Source: JAYELX01 sp964544065 (lineage in GTDB: Bacteria > Chloroflexota > Anaerolineae > Anaerolineales > UBA11858). From it: a stretch of 6,298 nt of DNA. Below are positions 1-6,203 of this stretch, piece after piece. Under the pieces are notes generated by a model. That model did no database searches, was not told the origin of the DNA, and worked only from the letters and a program-made list of their open reading frames with translations. Position numbers and translations under genes: made by a program. The first letter of the stretch is position 1. Each line of letters starts with the position of its first letter. The DNA lies in contig CAZJBA010000173.1 in the NCBI GenBank assembly GCA_964544065.1, forward strand, positions 1 through 6,298, written 5' to 3'.

Positions 1-5
1 TGCGG

Positions 6-11
6 TAAAAT
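6..11 (+). promoter_or_regulatory. Possible -10 box (TAAAAT) just before the permease start
   Basis: TAAAAT matches the TATAAT consensus at 5 of 6 positions. It ends 9 bases before the permease ATG, so a transcript from it would have almost no leader. No Shine-Dalgarno sequence is visible between it and the ATG. A matching -35 box would lie outside the window. The same bases could equally be the end of an upstream gene, since one frame reads AAA TAG at 8-13. This is weak evidence only. Confidence 0.2.
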
Positions 12-20
12 AGCGCCCGT

Positions 21-1046
21 ATGTTTCGCAAATACCCTTATCTCTGGACGACTGTTTTATTGGCCCTGACCTTTGTTTTTAGCGTCGGTCTTGGATCCGT
101 TTCCATTCAGGCGACGACGGTGGTCGGCGTGCTCCTGGACCGTCTGCCCTATCTCGATGTCGCTCAGGCCTGGCCTGACTCTTTCGAGACGATCATCTTC
201 AAGGTGCGTCTGCCTCACACCATCCTGATCGCCATCACGGGCGCCGCGTTAGGCGGCAGTGGCGCGGCTTACCAGGGCCTGTTTCGCAATCCCCTCGCCG
301 ATCCCTACATCATCGGCGTTGCTTCCGGCGCAGGTCTCGGCGCTGTTGCCGCCATGGCCTTGCATTGGCCTCAAGGTTGGCTGGGCTATTACTGGATTCC
401 GTTGGGGGCCTTTGTCGGCGCGCTGGTGACGATCTTATTGGTTTACAATCTCGCCCGCGTCGGGCGGATGATCCCCTTGACGACCCTGATCCTCTCCGGT
501 GTCGCCATCGGGACGTTCAACTCGGCGGTGACCTCTTTTCTGATGCTGCGCTCCAACGAGCAAATCCACCGGGCGATTTCTTTCCTCCTCGGCGGCTCGA
601 CCATGTCCGGTTGGCGACCGGTCGTCGCCGCGCTTCCCTACATGGCCGTGGGCGTCGTTCTGCTGATTTTTTCTGGCCACCTCCTGAACGTGCTCCAATT
701 TGGCGAAGAGCAAGCCAAACAAATGGGCCTCTCGGTGGAACGGGCCAAATTTTTCGTCGTCGTCACCGCCTCCCTGACCACCGCCGTGGCGGTCTCTTTT
801 TCCGGCGTGATCGGGTTCGTCGGCCTGATCGTGCCTCATTTAATGCGTATGTTTTGGGGCCCTGATTATCGCCGCTTGATCCCTCTCTCCATTCTGACTG
901 GAGCGGGCGTGCTTCTGGGCGCCGATCTCTTGGCCCGCATCCTGATCGCCCCCCAGGTGTTGCCCGTAGGCATCGTCACCGCCCTGGTCGGGACGCCGTT
1001 CTTCTTGTGGGTTTTGCGTCGGGCGAAAACCGAGGTGTTCTGGTAA
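21..1046 (+). CDS. FecCD/BtuC-family ABC transporter permease (iron-siderophore, heme or cobalamin type)
   Basis: This is an inner-membrane permease subunit of a type II ABC importer. Members of the family dimerise and form the channel for iron chelates, heme or vitamin B12 delivered by a periplasmic or lipid-anchored binding protein. It has 341 residues, the usual family length. It begins with a hydrophobic segment (about residues 8-28) and has many further membrane spans. Family motifs occur in order: RLPH at 63-66, a GSGAAYQGLFRNPLADP block at 79-95 followed by YIIGVASGAG, a cytoplasmic coupling stretch FGEEQAKQMGLSVERAK at 227-243, GFVGLIVPHLMR at 265-276, and LPVGIVTALVGTPFF at 314-328. 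The familiar E-L before PVG is V-L here (QVLPVG). The ATG at 21 has no clear ribosome binding site and may be coupled to an upstream gene or leaderless. The stop overlaps the ATPase start by one base, so the two are co-translated. The substrate cannot be read from the sequence. Confidence 0.95.
   Translation: MFRKYPYLWTTVLLALTFVFSVGLGSVSIQATTVVGVLLDRLPYLDVAQAWPDSFETIIFKVRLPHTILIAITGAALGGSGAAYQGLFRNPLADPYIIGVASGAGLGAVAAMALHWPQGWLGYYWIPLGAFVGALVTILLVYNLARVGRMIPLTTLILSGVAIGTFNSAVTSFLMLRSNEQIHRAISFLLGGSTMSGWRPVVAALPYMAVGVVLLIFSGHLLNVLQFGEEQAKQMGLSVERAKFFVVVTASLTTAVAVSFSGVIGFVGLIVPHLMRMFWGPDYRRLIPLSILTGAGVLLGADLLARILIAPQVLPVGIVTALVGTPFFLWVLRRAKTEVFW
1032..1037 (+). promoter_or_regulatory. Ribosome binding site (GAGGTG) deciding the ATPase start
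   Basis: GAGGTG ends 8 bases before the ATG at 1046, inside the last codons of the permease gene. It supports that ATG over the in-frame GTG at 1007, which would add 13 residues (MGFASGENRGVLV) that do not belong to the family's N-terminus. Confidence 0.7.
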
Positions 1047-1825
1047 TGACGTTAGCAATCTCTTCTCTCACGGTTGGCTACGGCGAAAAGATCGTACTCC
1101 GGGAGATCAGTTTCAGCGTCGCACCCGGCGAAATTGTCGCTTTGATCGGCCCCAATGGAGCCGGAAAATCGACCCTCATCCGGGCGGTGAGCGGGGTCTT
1201 GAAGCGTAAAGCCGGGGAGATTCGTTTCAACGGTCAGGATTTGCAGGCCCTGTCAAATCGCGAGCGGGCCAAACTCCTCGCTGTTGTCCCCCAGGCCCGT
1301 CCCCTTGGCGGCGCTTTCTCCGTTGAGCAGACGGTTTTGTTGGGCCGCACCGCTCACATGGACATGCTCGGCCGTGCCAGCGCCGAGGATCACCGCGCCG
1401 TCGCCTGGGCAATGGAGAAAACCGGTGTCGATATCTTTGCCGGGCGCCGCAACGCCGAGCTTTCCGGCGGCGAACGCCAACGCGTTTTGCTGGCCCGTGC
1501 TTTGGCGCAGCAAACCCCGATCCTGCTCCTCGATGAGCCCACCAACCATCTCGACCTGCGCCATCAAGTCAATTTCCTCTCCCTGGTCCAGGGCTTGGCC
1601 CAGCAAGAGAATCTGGCCGTCTTGATGGCCCTCCACGACCTCAACCAAGTTTCCATGTACGCCGATCGGGTTGTCTTGCTGGTCGATGGGCAGCCGGTAG
1701 CCTTGGGCCCACCGAGCGAGGTGCTCACCGCCGAGAATGTCAACACGGCCTACCAAACTCGCGTCAAGATCATCTCCGACGGTAGTTGTGCCACGCCGAT
1801 CATCTTGCCGGCCTGTCCGGATTGA
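1046..1825 (+). CDS. ABC transporter ATP-binding protein (FecE/BtuD/FepC type)
   Basis: This is the cytoplasmic ATPase that powers the adjacent permease. It has 259 residues and all motifs are intact: Walker A GPNGAGKST at 35-43, Q-loop glutamine at 83 (VVPQ), signature LSGGERQR at 139-146, Walker B ILLLDEP at 159-165 with catalytic E164, D-loop NHLD at 167-170, and switch histidine H197 in ALHD. The first strands (LTVGYGEKIVLREISFSVAPGEI) and the C-terminal GPPSEVLTAENV segment are typical of FecE/HmuV-type importer ATPases. The start ATG shares its A with the permease stop (TAATG), so the two genes form an operon. The tail, with two cysteines near residues 248 and 257, is not conserved as far as I can judge. 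Assignment to the iron-chelate/cobalamin class rests on the neighbouring FecCD permease; the exact ligand is unknown. Confidence 0.95.
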   Translation: MTLAISSLTVGYGEKIVLREISFSVAPGEIVALIGPNGAGKSTLIRAVSGVLKRKAGEIRFNGQDLQALSNRERAKLLAVVPQARPLGGAFSVEQTVLLGRTAHMDMLGRASAEDHRAVAWAMEKTGVDIFAGRRNAELSGGERQRVLLARALAQQTPILLLDEPTNHLDLRHQVNFLSLVQGLAQQENLAVLMALHDLNQVSMYADRVVLLVDGQPVALGPPSEVLTAENVNTAYQTRVKIISDGSCATPIILPACPD

Positions 1826-1830
1826 TGCTG

Positions 1831-1847
1831 TTCTCCTCTAGGGAGAG
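1831..1847. terminator. Weak hairpin between convergent genes
   Basis: TCTCC (1832-1836) can pair with GGAGA (1842-1846) around a TCTAG loop, plus a possible T-G wobble at the base. It occupies the 28-base gap between the ABC operon and the minus-strand nucleotidyltransferase gene, where a shared terminator would be expected. There is no clear T-tract on either side, so intrinsic termination is doubtful. Confidence 0.2.
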
Positions 1848-1853
1848 TGTGGT

Positions 1854-2465
1854 TTAAAGTTTGCCTTCCCCCTCTGTAACGATGCGTTCTAGAAGCTCGT
1901 CCCACAATGCATTGACACCCTTTTCCACCGCCCAGCGCCGAATGTAGTCATACTCTAATTCATCTCGAAGCGTGACGACGATCGAAGAGATGTCGCGCAA
2001 ATGTTTGGTTTGTTGGCTCAAGCTGTAATACCATAATTTGTACACGATCAGGTCTTCGGGGGAATGGAGATAGACATTGCCCAGCACAGGTCCCAGATCG
2101 ACCAGCTTTCGGCGCTGAAAAGCCTCTTTGCGTAGGGTATCACCCTCCCGCAATAGATAAATGTCGGCTTTATAGCCGCTATGGATGTGGATCGCGTTGA
2201 TCGGTATATCGGCGCGATCATCCAATAGATGATTCAGGATGATCTCTGCGGGCACGAGCATGTCTCTGGCCGTTAGTTCCTCAGAGAGCCGGTTTACCAA
2301 TTCGATGGGAACTTGAATGACAACGTCTAAATCACGAGTGGCGCGTGGCTCCCCCCAGGCCCAGGCAGCGACAGCACCTCCGATCATGTAGGGGACGTCT
2401 GCAGCCTCCAAAGCCGCAAGCACCAGCTTGACAAATTGATCATATGCCAATGTCTTCTCAGGCAT
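1854..2465 (-). CDS. Minimal nucleotidyltransferase-fold protein, possibly AbiEii-like toxin component
   Basis: This is a 203-residue protein with the signature of the DNA polymerase-beta-type nucleotidyltransferase superfamily. IGG at 28-30 is followed by TRDLDVVI at 43-50, giving metal ligands D45 and D47. A likely third carboxylate is D101 in KADIYLL (99-105). HSPEDLIVYKLWYYS (134-148) and KHLRDISSIV (154-163) resemble the C-terminal segment of AbiEii/AbiGii-type and related stand-alone nucleotidyltransferases. Such proteins transfer a nucleotide to RNA, protein or a small molecule; the substrate here is unknown. I chose the ATG at 2465, which overlaps the end of the upstream winged-helix gene by 8 bases (ATGCCTGA) and has a weak GTGAGT ribosome-site-like stretch 6 bases upstream (2472-2477). 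An extension to 2543 would overlap the upstream gene heavily and adds a non-family-like N-terminus. A line inside it counts only 40% GC (1981-2040). Alternatives are a non-toxic housekeeping or antibiotic-type nucleotidyltransferase. Confidence 0.75.
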   Translation of the reverse strand: MPEKTLAYDQFVKLVLAALEAADVPYMIGGAVAAWAWGEPRATRDLDVVIQVPIELVNRLSEELTARDMLVPAEIILNHLLDDRADIPINAIHIHSGYKADIYLLREGDTLRKEAFQRRKLVDLGPVLGNVYLHSPEDLIVYKLWYYSLSQQTKHLRDISSIVVTLRDELEYDYIRRWAVEKGVNALWDELLERIVTEGEGKL

Positions 2466-2943
2466 GGGCGGACTCACGTTGGTTTTGCCGATAGGCGACG
2501 ACCTGGTTGGCCAGCGTAGATATCGAAAATCCTTGTTGAACACGCTCGCCCGGTTCTAGTTGTCTGGCCACAGCAACTTGAGCAGAGTCCACATCGGCTA
2601 CAACGCCATAAATGATATCTCTAAGCGCTGAACTGACCCGATCTTGCTCGCGCAGATAATAACCGGACTTCTCTCGACTGCGGCTATAAACCAGTTGGTA
2701 GCCTGCCGCTTGAAAAGCCTTTTTGACCACACGCATGTCTCGGTAGAAAACGTCCTTCCAGGCTGACTCACCAAAACAACCTTTTCCCAGTTTAGCCTCC
2801 ACGCGGGCGATCAAGCCTGCGCGTGTCAAGTAGCGTTCGTGCCACAAGATTTCGGCCAGACGTTTTCGCCGCGCGGTGACGGTATCACGCGAAACGGCAT
2901 CATCTAAAACGATCTTTTGTGCTTTTGGGGGAATTTGTTTCAT
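2458..2943 (-). CDS. Putative winged-helix DNA-binding protein paired with the nucleotidyltransferase
   Basis: I do not recognise a named family with certainty. The 161-residue product has a charged N-terminus, then a region (about 24-98) that looks like a winged helix: helix RRKRLAEILWHE, helix LTRAGLIARVEAKLG, a basic recognition-like helix VFYRDMRVVKKAFQAAGY (65-82), and a beta-wing LVYSRSREKSGYYLRE (84-99). The C-terminal part (about 105-155) is helical, with VARQLEPGERVQQGFSISTL (125-144) resembling the LTPEQR-type helical motif seen in assorted small bacterial proteins. I chose the ATG at 2943. A TTG at 2964 is in frame but lies upstream of the -10 box and would not be transcribed from this promoter. 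The gene overlaps the nucleotidyltransferase start by 8 bases. Context suggests an antitoxin or repressor that binds its own promoter, but at 161 residues it is shorter than typical AbiEi proteins. Function is inferred, not shown. Confidence 0.65.
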   Translation of the reverse strand: MKQIPPKAQKIVLDDAVSRDTVTARRKRLAEILWHERYLTRAGLIARVEAKLGKGCFGESAWKDVFYRDMRVVKKAFQAAGYQLVYSRSREKSGYYLREQDRVSSALRDIIYGVVADVDSAQVAVARQLEPGERVQQGFSISTLANQVVAYRQNQRESAHA

Positions 2944-2946
2944 GCA

Positions 2947-2982
2947 CTGATTGTAAGCACACAAACCTGCTGTGTCAATCAG
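2947..2982. repeat. Second dyad spanning the whole promoter core
   Basis: CTGATTG (2947-2953) and CAATCAG (2976-2982) are perfect 7-base inverted arms 22 bases apart. ACACA (2959-2963) and TGTGT (2971-2975) form an inner inverted pair. The arms include parts of both the -35 and -10 boxes. It overlaps, but is not concentric with, the CAAACCTG palindrome, so it may be a second operator half-site arrangement or chance. Confidence 0.4.
2950..2978 (-). promoter_or_regulatory. Near-consensus sigma-70-type promoter giving a probable leaderless mRNA
   Basis: Read on the minus strand, TTGACA (2978-2973, perfect -35) is followed by 17 bases and then TACAAT (2955-2950, 5 of 6 to TATAAT). The ATG of the winged-helix gene starts at 2943, only 6 bases after the -10 box. 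The expected start site (about 7 bases after the box) therefore falls at or next to the A of the ATG, leaving no leader and no ribosome binding site. The -35 box directly abuts the stop codon of the upstream HypE-like gene. Confidence 0.7.
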
Positions 2983-2987
2983 GTTTG
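2962..2987. promoter_or_regulatory. Candidate operator: 26-base palindrome over the -35 box
   Basis: CAAACCTG (2962-2969) and CAGGTTTG (2980-2987) are perfect 8-base inverted arms separated by 10 bases. The spacer holds the TTGACA -35 box on the minus strand. One arm extends into the last codons of the upstream HypE-like gene. A dimeric regulator bound here would block RNA polymerase. The winged-helix protein encoded directly downstream is the obvious candidate binder, by analogy with AbiEi-type autoregulation. Confidence 0.55.
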
Positions 2988-4001
2988 GGGGTGATTTTCA
3001 TACACCCGGGCGATTTCGTCCCGCTCCGGGCGGGGGAGCGGCTTGACTCCCTCGGGGGTTGTTTGCCGTACCTGAACGGGACTCTCTTCCACCGTGCCAA
3101 TCTGGGCGCAAGAGATCCCTTTGGCATCTATCGCCGCGAGAACCGCATCGAGAGACTCCGGCTTGACAGTCAGCAGCAGGGCGCCCGAAGCGATCGTCGC
3201 CAAGGGGTCGATGTCAAAATGGTTGCAAATTCTCTCTGAAATGGGGGAGACGATCACGTTTTCGGGGTCGATCTTCAGGCTGTGGCCGCAGGCCTCGGCG
3301 AGTTCCCACAACGCTCCCGCCAGGCCGCCCTCGGTGGGGTCGTGCATCGCCGTGACGCCGCCCGCTCTTGTGGCCGTTTGCGCCTCTTGCAGCACGCTGA
3401 TTCCCGGCTCGGTGAGATAGTCTCGGGCCTCGTGAAGTTCCTCTTTCGAGAGCGTCCCCTTTAGTTCGTCGGCGAATTCACGGGCCAGGATGGCCGTCCC
3501 CTCGATGGGCACACCGCCGGAGAGCAGAATCCGGTCACCAACGGAAGCACCTTGGGGCGTGATCAGATTCTCCCGCGCCACTTCCCCGATCAAAGTCCCA
3601 ACTAAAATAGGTCGATCCAGCCCACTCGTAATTTCGGTGTGTCCGCCGATCACGCTGATGTTCATCTTTTCGCAAGCCTGGTAGAGTTGCTCGCTGATCG
3701 TTTCGACCGTTTCCGCTGTCGTTTTCCCCTCCGGAAGCAGCGCCGTGACCAGCAGCCAGCGCGGCAGCGCGCCGGTGGTGGCGATGTCGTTGACGTTGAT
3801 CTGCACCGTGTACCAGCCGATCTGGTCGCTGGCAAAGGTGATCGGGTCGCTCTTGAACACCAGGCAGGTCTGGTCAAGTTCGACGACGGCGCAATCGACG
3901 CCCACAGCGGGGCCAACGATGACGCGCGGGTCGATGATCGGCGCCTGAGAGAGAATTTTGGCCAGCAGGGTGGGCGGTAACTTTCCCAGGGGCAAGATCA
4001 T
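2979..4001 (-). CDS. AIR-synthase-family protein, HypE-like, without the HypE C-terminal cysteine
   Basis: This 340-residue protein belongs to the PurM/SelD/ThiL/HypE superfamily of ATP-binding enzymes. Visible motifs are VGVDCAVVEL at 33-42, a FKSDPITF strand at 49-56, VNDIATTGALPRWLL at 70-84 (metal and ATP-binding ND pair at 71-72), IGGHTEI at 118-124, a glycine turn LLSGGVPIEG at 159-168, and MHDPTEGGLAGAL at 219-231. The order and wording are closest to HypE, which dehydrates a carbamoyl group on its own C-terminal cysteine to make the cyanide ligand of [NiFe] hydrogenase. That C-terminal PRIC-like tail is absent: the protein ends VYENHPQT. No hyp gene is nearby, so a classical HypE role is unlikely and the substrate is unknown. 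The start ATG overlaps the upstream P-loop gene stop (ATGA, 4 bases), indicating translational coupling. Confidence 0.85.
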   Translation of the reverse strand: MILPLGKLPPTLLAKILSQAPIIDPRVIVGPAVGVDCAVVELDQTCLVFKSDPITFASDQIGWYTVQINVNDIATTGALPRWLLVTALLPEGKTTAETVETISEQLYQACEKMNISVIGGHTEITSGLDRPILVGTLIGEVARENLITPQGASVGDRILLSGGVPIEGTAILAREFADELKGTLSKEELHEARDYLTEPGISVLQEAQTATRAGGVTAMHDPTEGGLAGALWELAEACGHSLKIDPENVIVSPISERICNHFDIDPLATIASGALLLTVKPESLDAVLAAIDAKGISCAQIGTVEESPVQVRQTTPEGVKPLPRPERDEIARVYENHPQT

Positions 4002-4711
4002 CTGGAATTATTGTAGAGTTTCCAGAGTTGCCCTAATCGCTCCTGGAGCCGGCGGGTTAATGCCGGGCCACGGGCGGTGGTGACATCGTCCTCGTTTTCG
4101 AAGACCACGTAAGGAACCTGAACCCCCTGAATCTCGATGAAGTGGGGGTCCTCTGCGGTGATCTCTTCCCAATCTACATGCCGGTAGAGCGTTTCCATTT
4201 TCTCATCGGACAAACCGTGTTCCAGGATGCTGTCCGGCCGGTCGGGGTTGAAGCGGGCCCGGTTTTTGCGCAGCGATTCCTCCCAGGAGACGTCAATGTA
4301 AAGGATTGCCATCCGTTCGGCCATCTCCGGGCTGATGTGTTCGAAGGCGCGGGCGAACCCGCCATGTTCGCTGCCGCGAGCAAACTCGACGATGGCTGTT
4401 TTGCTATCGTGATAAGCGGGGTCATCGCGCAGCTTTTTGGCGTATTCCAGACAGATTCGCTCGGTGAGCACGTCCCAAAGATAAGTGTATAGGAAATAGC
4501 CGTCTTTATCGGTGAACAGGCGAGTGTGGCCCAGTTCGGTGAGGATGGCGTCTTCCTCGAACCAGGTCCACAACATAGGAAAATCGTCGATCTCGTCGAA
4601 GTCGCCGATGTGATAGCGCCGGATGCGCACATCGGTTCTGGTCTTTTTGAAATGGTCGATGATCTCGCTCTTTCCGGCGGCGGGACGGGCGATGAGCAGG
4701 AGTACGTCGAA
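3998..4711 (-). CDS. P-loop nucleoside/nucleotide kinase-like protein, 5' end lost in gap
   Basis: The 237 visible residues start inside the first beta strand (DVLLLIARPAAGKSEII). The Walker A P-loop is ARPAAGKS at visible residues 8-15, so probably only a few N-terminal residues are missing. Later segments include a strand ending in a Walker-B-like acidic/basic patch, AIVEFARGSEHGGF (106-119), a strand AILYIDVSWEES (135-146), and a lid-like arginine-rich stretch RKNRARFNPDRPD (148-160). The overall plan suggests a P-loop kinase that phosphorylates a small molecule or nucleotide. I do not recognise a named family or substrate. It overlaps the HypE-like gene by 4 bases (ATGA) and the two probably work together. 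The reading frame continues through the N run into lpdA only because N codons contain no stop. Confidence 0.75.
   Translation of the reverse strand, partial: FDVLLLIARPAAGKSEIIDHFKKTRTDVRIRRYHIGDFDEIDDFPMLWTWFEEDAILTELGHTRLFTDKDGYFLYTYLWDVLTERICLEYAKKLRDDPAYHDSKTAIVEFARGSEHGGFARAFEHISPEMAERMAILYIDVSWEESLRKNRARFNPDRPDSILEHGLSDEKMETLYRHVDWEEITAEDPHFIEIQGVQVPYVVFENEDDVTTARGPALTRRLQERLGQLWKLYNNSR
4001..4026. repeat. Inverted repeat at the P-loop gene/HypE-like gene junction
   Basis: TCTGGAA (4001-4007) and TTCCAGA (4020-4026) are perfect 7-base arms with a 12-base spacer. In the minus-strand mRNA the hairpin would include the A of the HypE-like start codon and the last codons of the P-loop gene. 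It could tune translational coupling or be chance. A TACAAT hexamer lies in the spacer, but no -35 partner is visible. Confidence 0.3.
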
Positions 4712-4811
4712 NNNNNNNNNNNNNNNNNNNNNNNNNNNNNNNNNNNNNNNNNNNNNNNNNNNNNNNNNNNNNNNNNNNNNNNNNNNNNNNNNNNNNNNNN
4801 NNNNNNNNNNN
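4712..4811. other. Assembly gap of exactly 100 N
   Basis: The run of 100 N is the conventional scaffold placeholder, so its true length is unknown. It hides the C-terminal end of lpdA, the start of the P-loop gene, and anything between them. Confidence 0.97.
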
Positions 4812-6187
4812 ACGAGCGCGTGGGCCGCTTCCATGATCGCTTCGCTGAGGGTCGGGTGGGCGTGCACGTTGCGGGCGATCTCTTCCGGAGAGATGTCCAT
4901 CCGCTGTGCCAGGGTCAATTCCGGCAGCAGTTCGGTCACCTCGGGGCCGATCATGTGGGCGCCGAGCAACTCGCCGCTCTCCGCATCGCTGAGCAGCTTG
5001 ACGAATCCGGTGGTTTCATCCAGCCCCAGGGCTTTGCCGTTGGCCCGGAAGGAGAATTGGCCCGTCTTGATCTCGTGGCCGCCTTCCTTGGCCTGCGCTT
5101 CGGTAAGGCCGAAGGAGGCCACCTGAGGATGGCAATAGGTCGCTCGCGGCATCATCTCATAGTCCAGGGTGATCGTCTCGACCCCGGCGATGTTCTCCGC
5201 GCAGATGATCCCCTGGGCGGAGGCGACATGAGCGAGCATCAGCTTGGCGGTCACGTCGCCGATCGCCCAGATGCCCTCGACGTTCGTAGCCATGCGCTCG
5301 TCGATCTCGACCGCGCCGCGGTCGTTCAATGCGACGCCGACATCTTTCAGGCCGAGTCCCTTGCTGTTGGGTTTGAAGCCGATCGCCAGCAGGGCTTGAT
5401 CCGCCTCGAGGGTTTGCTCGCCGCGTTTGCCGCTGACCTGGACTTCGACGCCATCGTCCGTGGTCTTGATCGCTTCCACCCTGGTGTTGGTCATCACCTT
5501 GACTCGTTTGCGCTTGAAGGCGGTGAGCAGCTTTTTGCTCACTTCTTCGTCTTCGAGGGGGACGATGTCCGGCAGCATCTCGACGATGGTGACATCGACG
5601 CCGTAGGCGTTCCAGATGGTGGCAAACTCGACGCCGATGGCGCCGGAGCCGACGATGACGACGGAGTCGGGCAGGTCTTCTTGCAAGATCGCCTCGGTGT
5701 AGGTGATCACCTTCTCGCCGTCGACTTCCATGCCGGGAATCACGATCGGGTTCGCGCCGGTGGCCACAATGATGTTGTCGGCGCTCAATCGATTGGTTTG
5801 CCCCTCTTCGTCGGTGACTTCGACGGTGTCGGAGGCGACCAACTTGGCCTCGCCCATGTGGACGTCGATCTTGTTGTTCTTCAACAGGTAGCTGACCCCC
5901 TTGGTCAACCGCTGGGAGACCTTGCGGCTGCGCTGGACCGCCTTGGCGTAATCCAGTTCCAGGTTGTCGAAGGCGAAGCCAAAGGTGCGGCCGCCGTTAT
6001 GCAACAGTTCGGCGACGTCGGCGTTTTTGAGCAGCGCTTTGGAGGGGATGCAACCCACGTTCAGGCAGACGCCCCCGATCCACTCTTTTTCGATCACGGC
6101 GGTTTTCAATCCCAGTTGGGCGGCGCGGATGGCGGCGACATACCCGCCAGGCCCGGCGCCAATCACAATGACATCATAGTCGCTCAT
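4812..6187 (-). CDS. lpdA: Dihydrolipoyl dehydrogenase (E3), C-terminal end lost in gap
   Basis: This FAD enzyme reoxidises dihydrolipoyl groups of 2-oxoacid dehydrogenase complexes or the glycine cleavage system, reducing NAD+. The 458 visible residues show the FAD-binding GAGPGG at 10-15, the redox-active disulfide GGVCLNVGCIPSK (38-50, C41 and C46), a NAD-binding GSGAIGVE at 180-187, the second FAD motif GIWAIGD at 305-311, and the catalytic HAHPTLSE at 442-449 (H444 and E449). The sequence stops at EAAHAL; family members usually end some 10-20 residues later, so little is missing. I chose the ATG at 6187 because AAGGAG lies 5 bases upstream; an in-frame start at 6217 would add ten residues ahead of the family's MSDYDVIVIG N-terminus. 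No E1, E2, lipoyl or gcv gene is present nearby, so which complex it serves is unclear. Confidence 0.95.
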
Positions 6188-6192
6188 ATAAA

Positions 6193-6198
6193 CTCCTT
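6193..6198 (-). promoter_or_regulatory. Strong ribosome binding site of lpdA (AAGGAG)
   Basis: On the minus strand AAGGAG ends 5 bases before the ATG at 6187 and fixes the lpdA start. It is the clearest Shine-Dalgarno sequence in the window, in contrast to the leaderless-looking winged-helix gene. Confidence 0.8.
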
Positions 6199-6203
6199 TT
6201 AGT

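Noticed and set aside
1007..1045. GTG start extending the ABC ATPase by 13 residues
   Set aside because: The ATG at 1046 has a good GAGGTG site, overlaps the permease stop in the usual operon fashion, and gives the normal family N-terminus.
435..1756. Several minus-strand reading frames opposite the permease and ATPase genes
   Set aside because: They are fully antisense to well-supported genes, have no ribosome sites or recognisable motifs, and are low-complexity in composition.
2466..2543. Longer N-terminus of the nucleotidyltransferase
   Set aside because: It would overlap the winged-helix gene by 86 bases and adds a non-family-like stretch. The ATG at 2465 has a classical short overlap.
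2944..2964. TTG start for the winged-helix gene
   Set aside because: It lies upstream of the -10 box of the gene's own strong promoter and would not be in that transcript.
2919..3980. Plus-strand reading frames opposite the HypE-like gene
   Set aside because: They are shadows of a gene whose motifs are intact on the minus strand.
4526..6202. Long plus-strand reading frame of 558 codons opposite lpdA
   Set aside because: It is antisense to an unambiguous lpdA, runs through the N gap, and its translation shows no family motif. It reflects the GC-rich codon pattern of the real gene.
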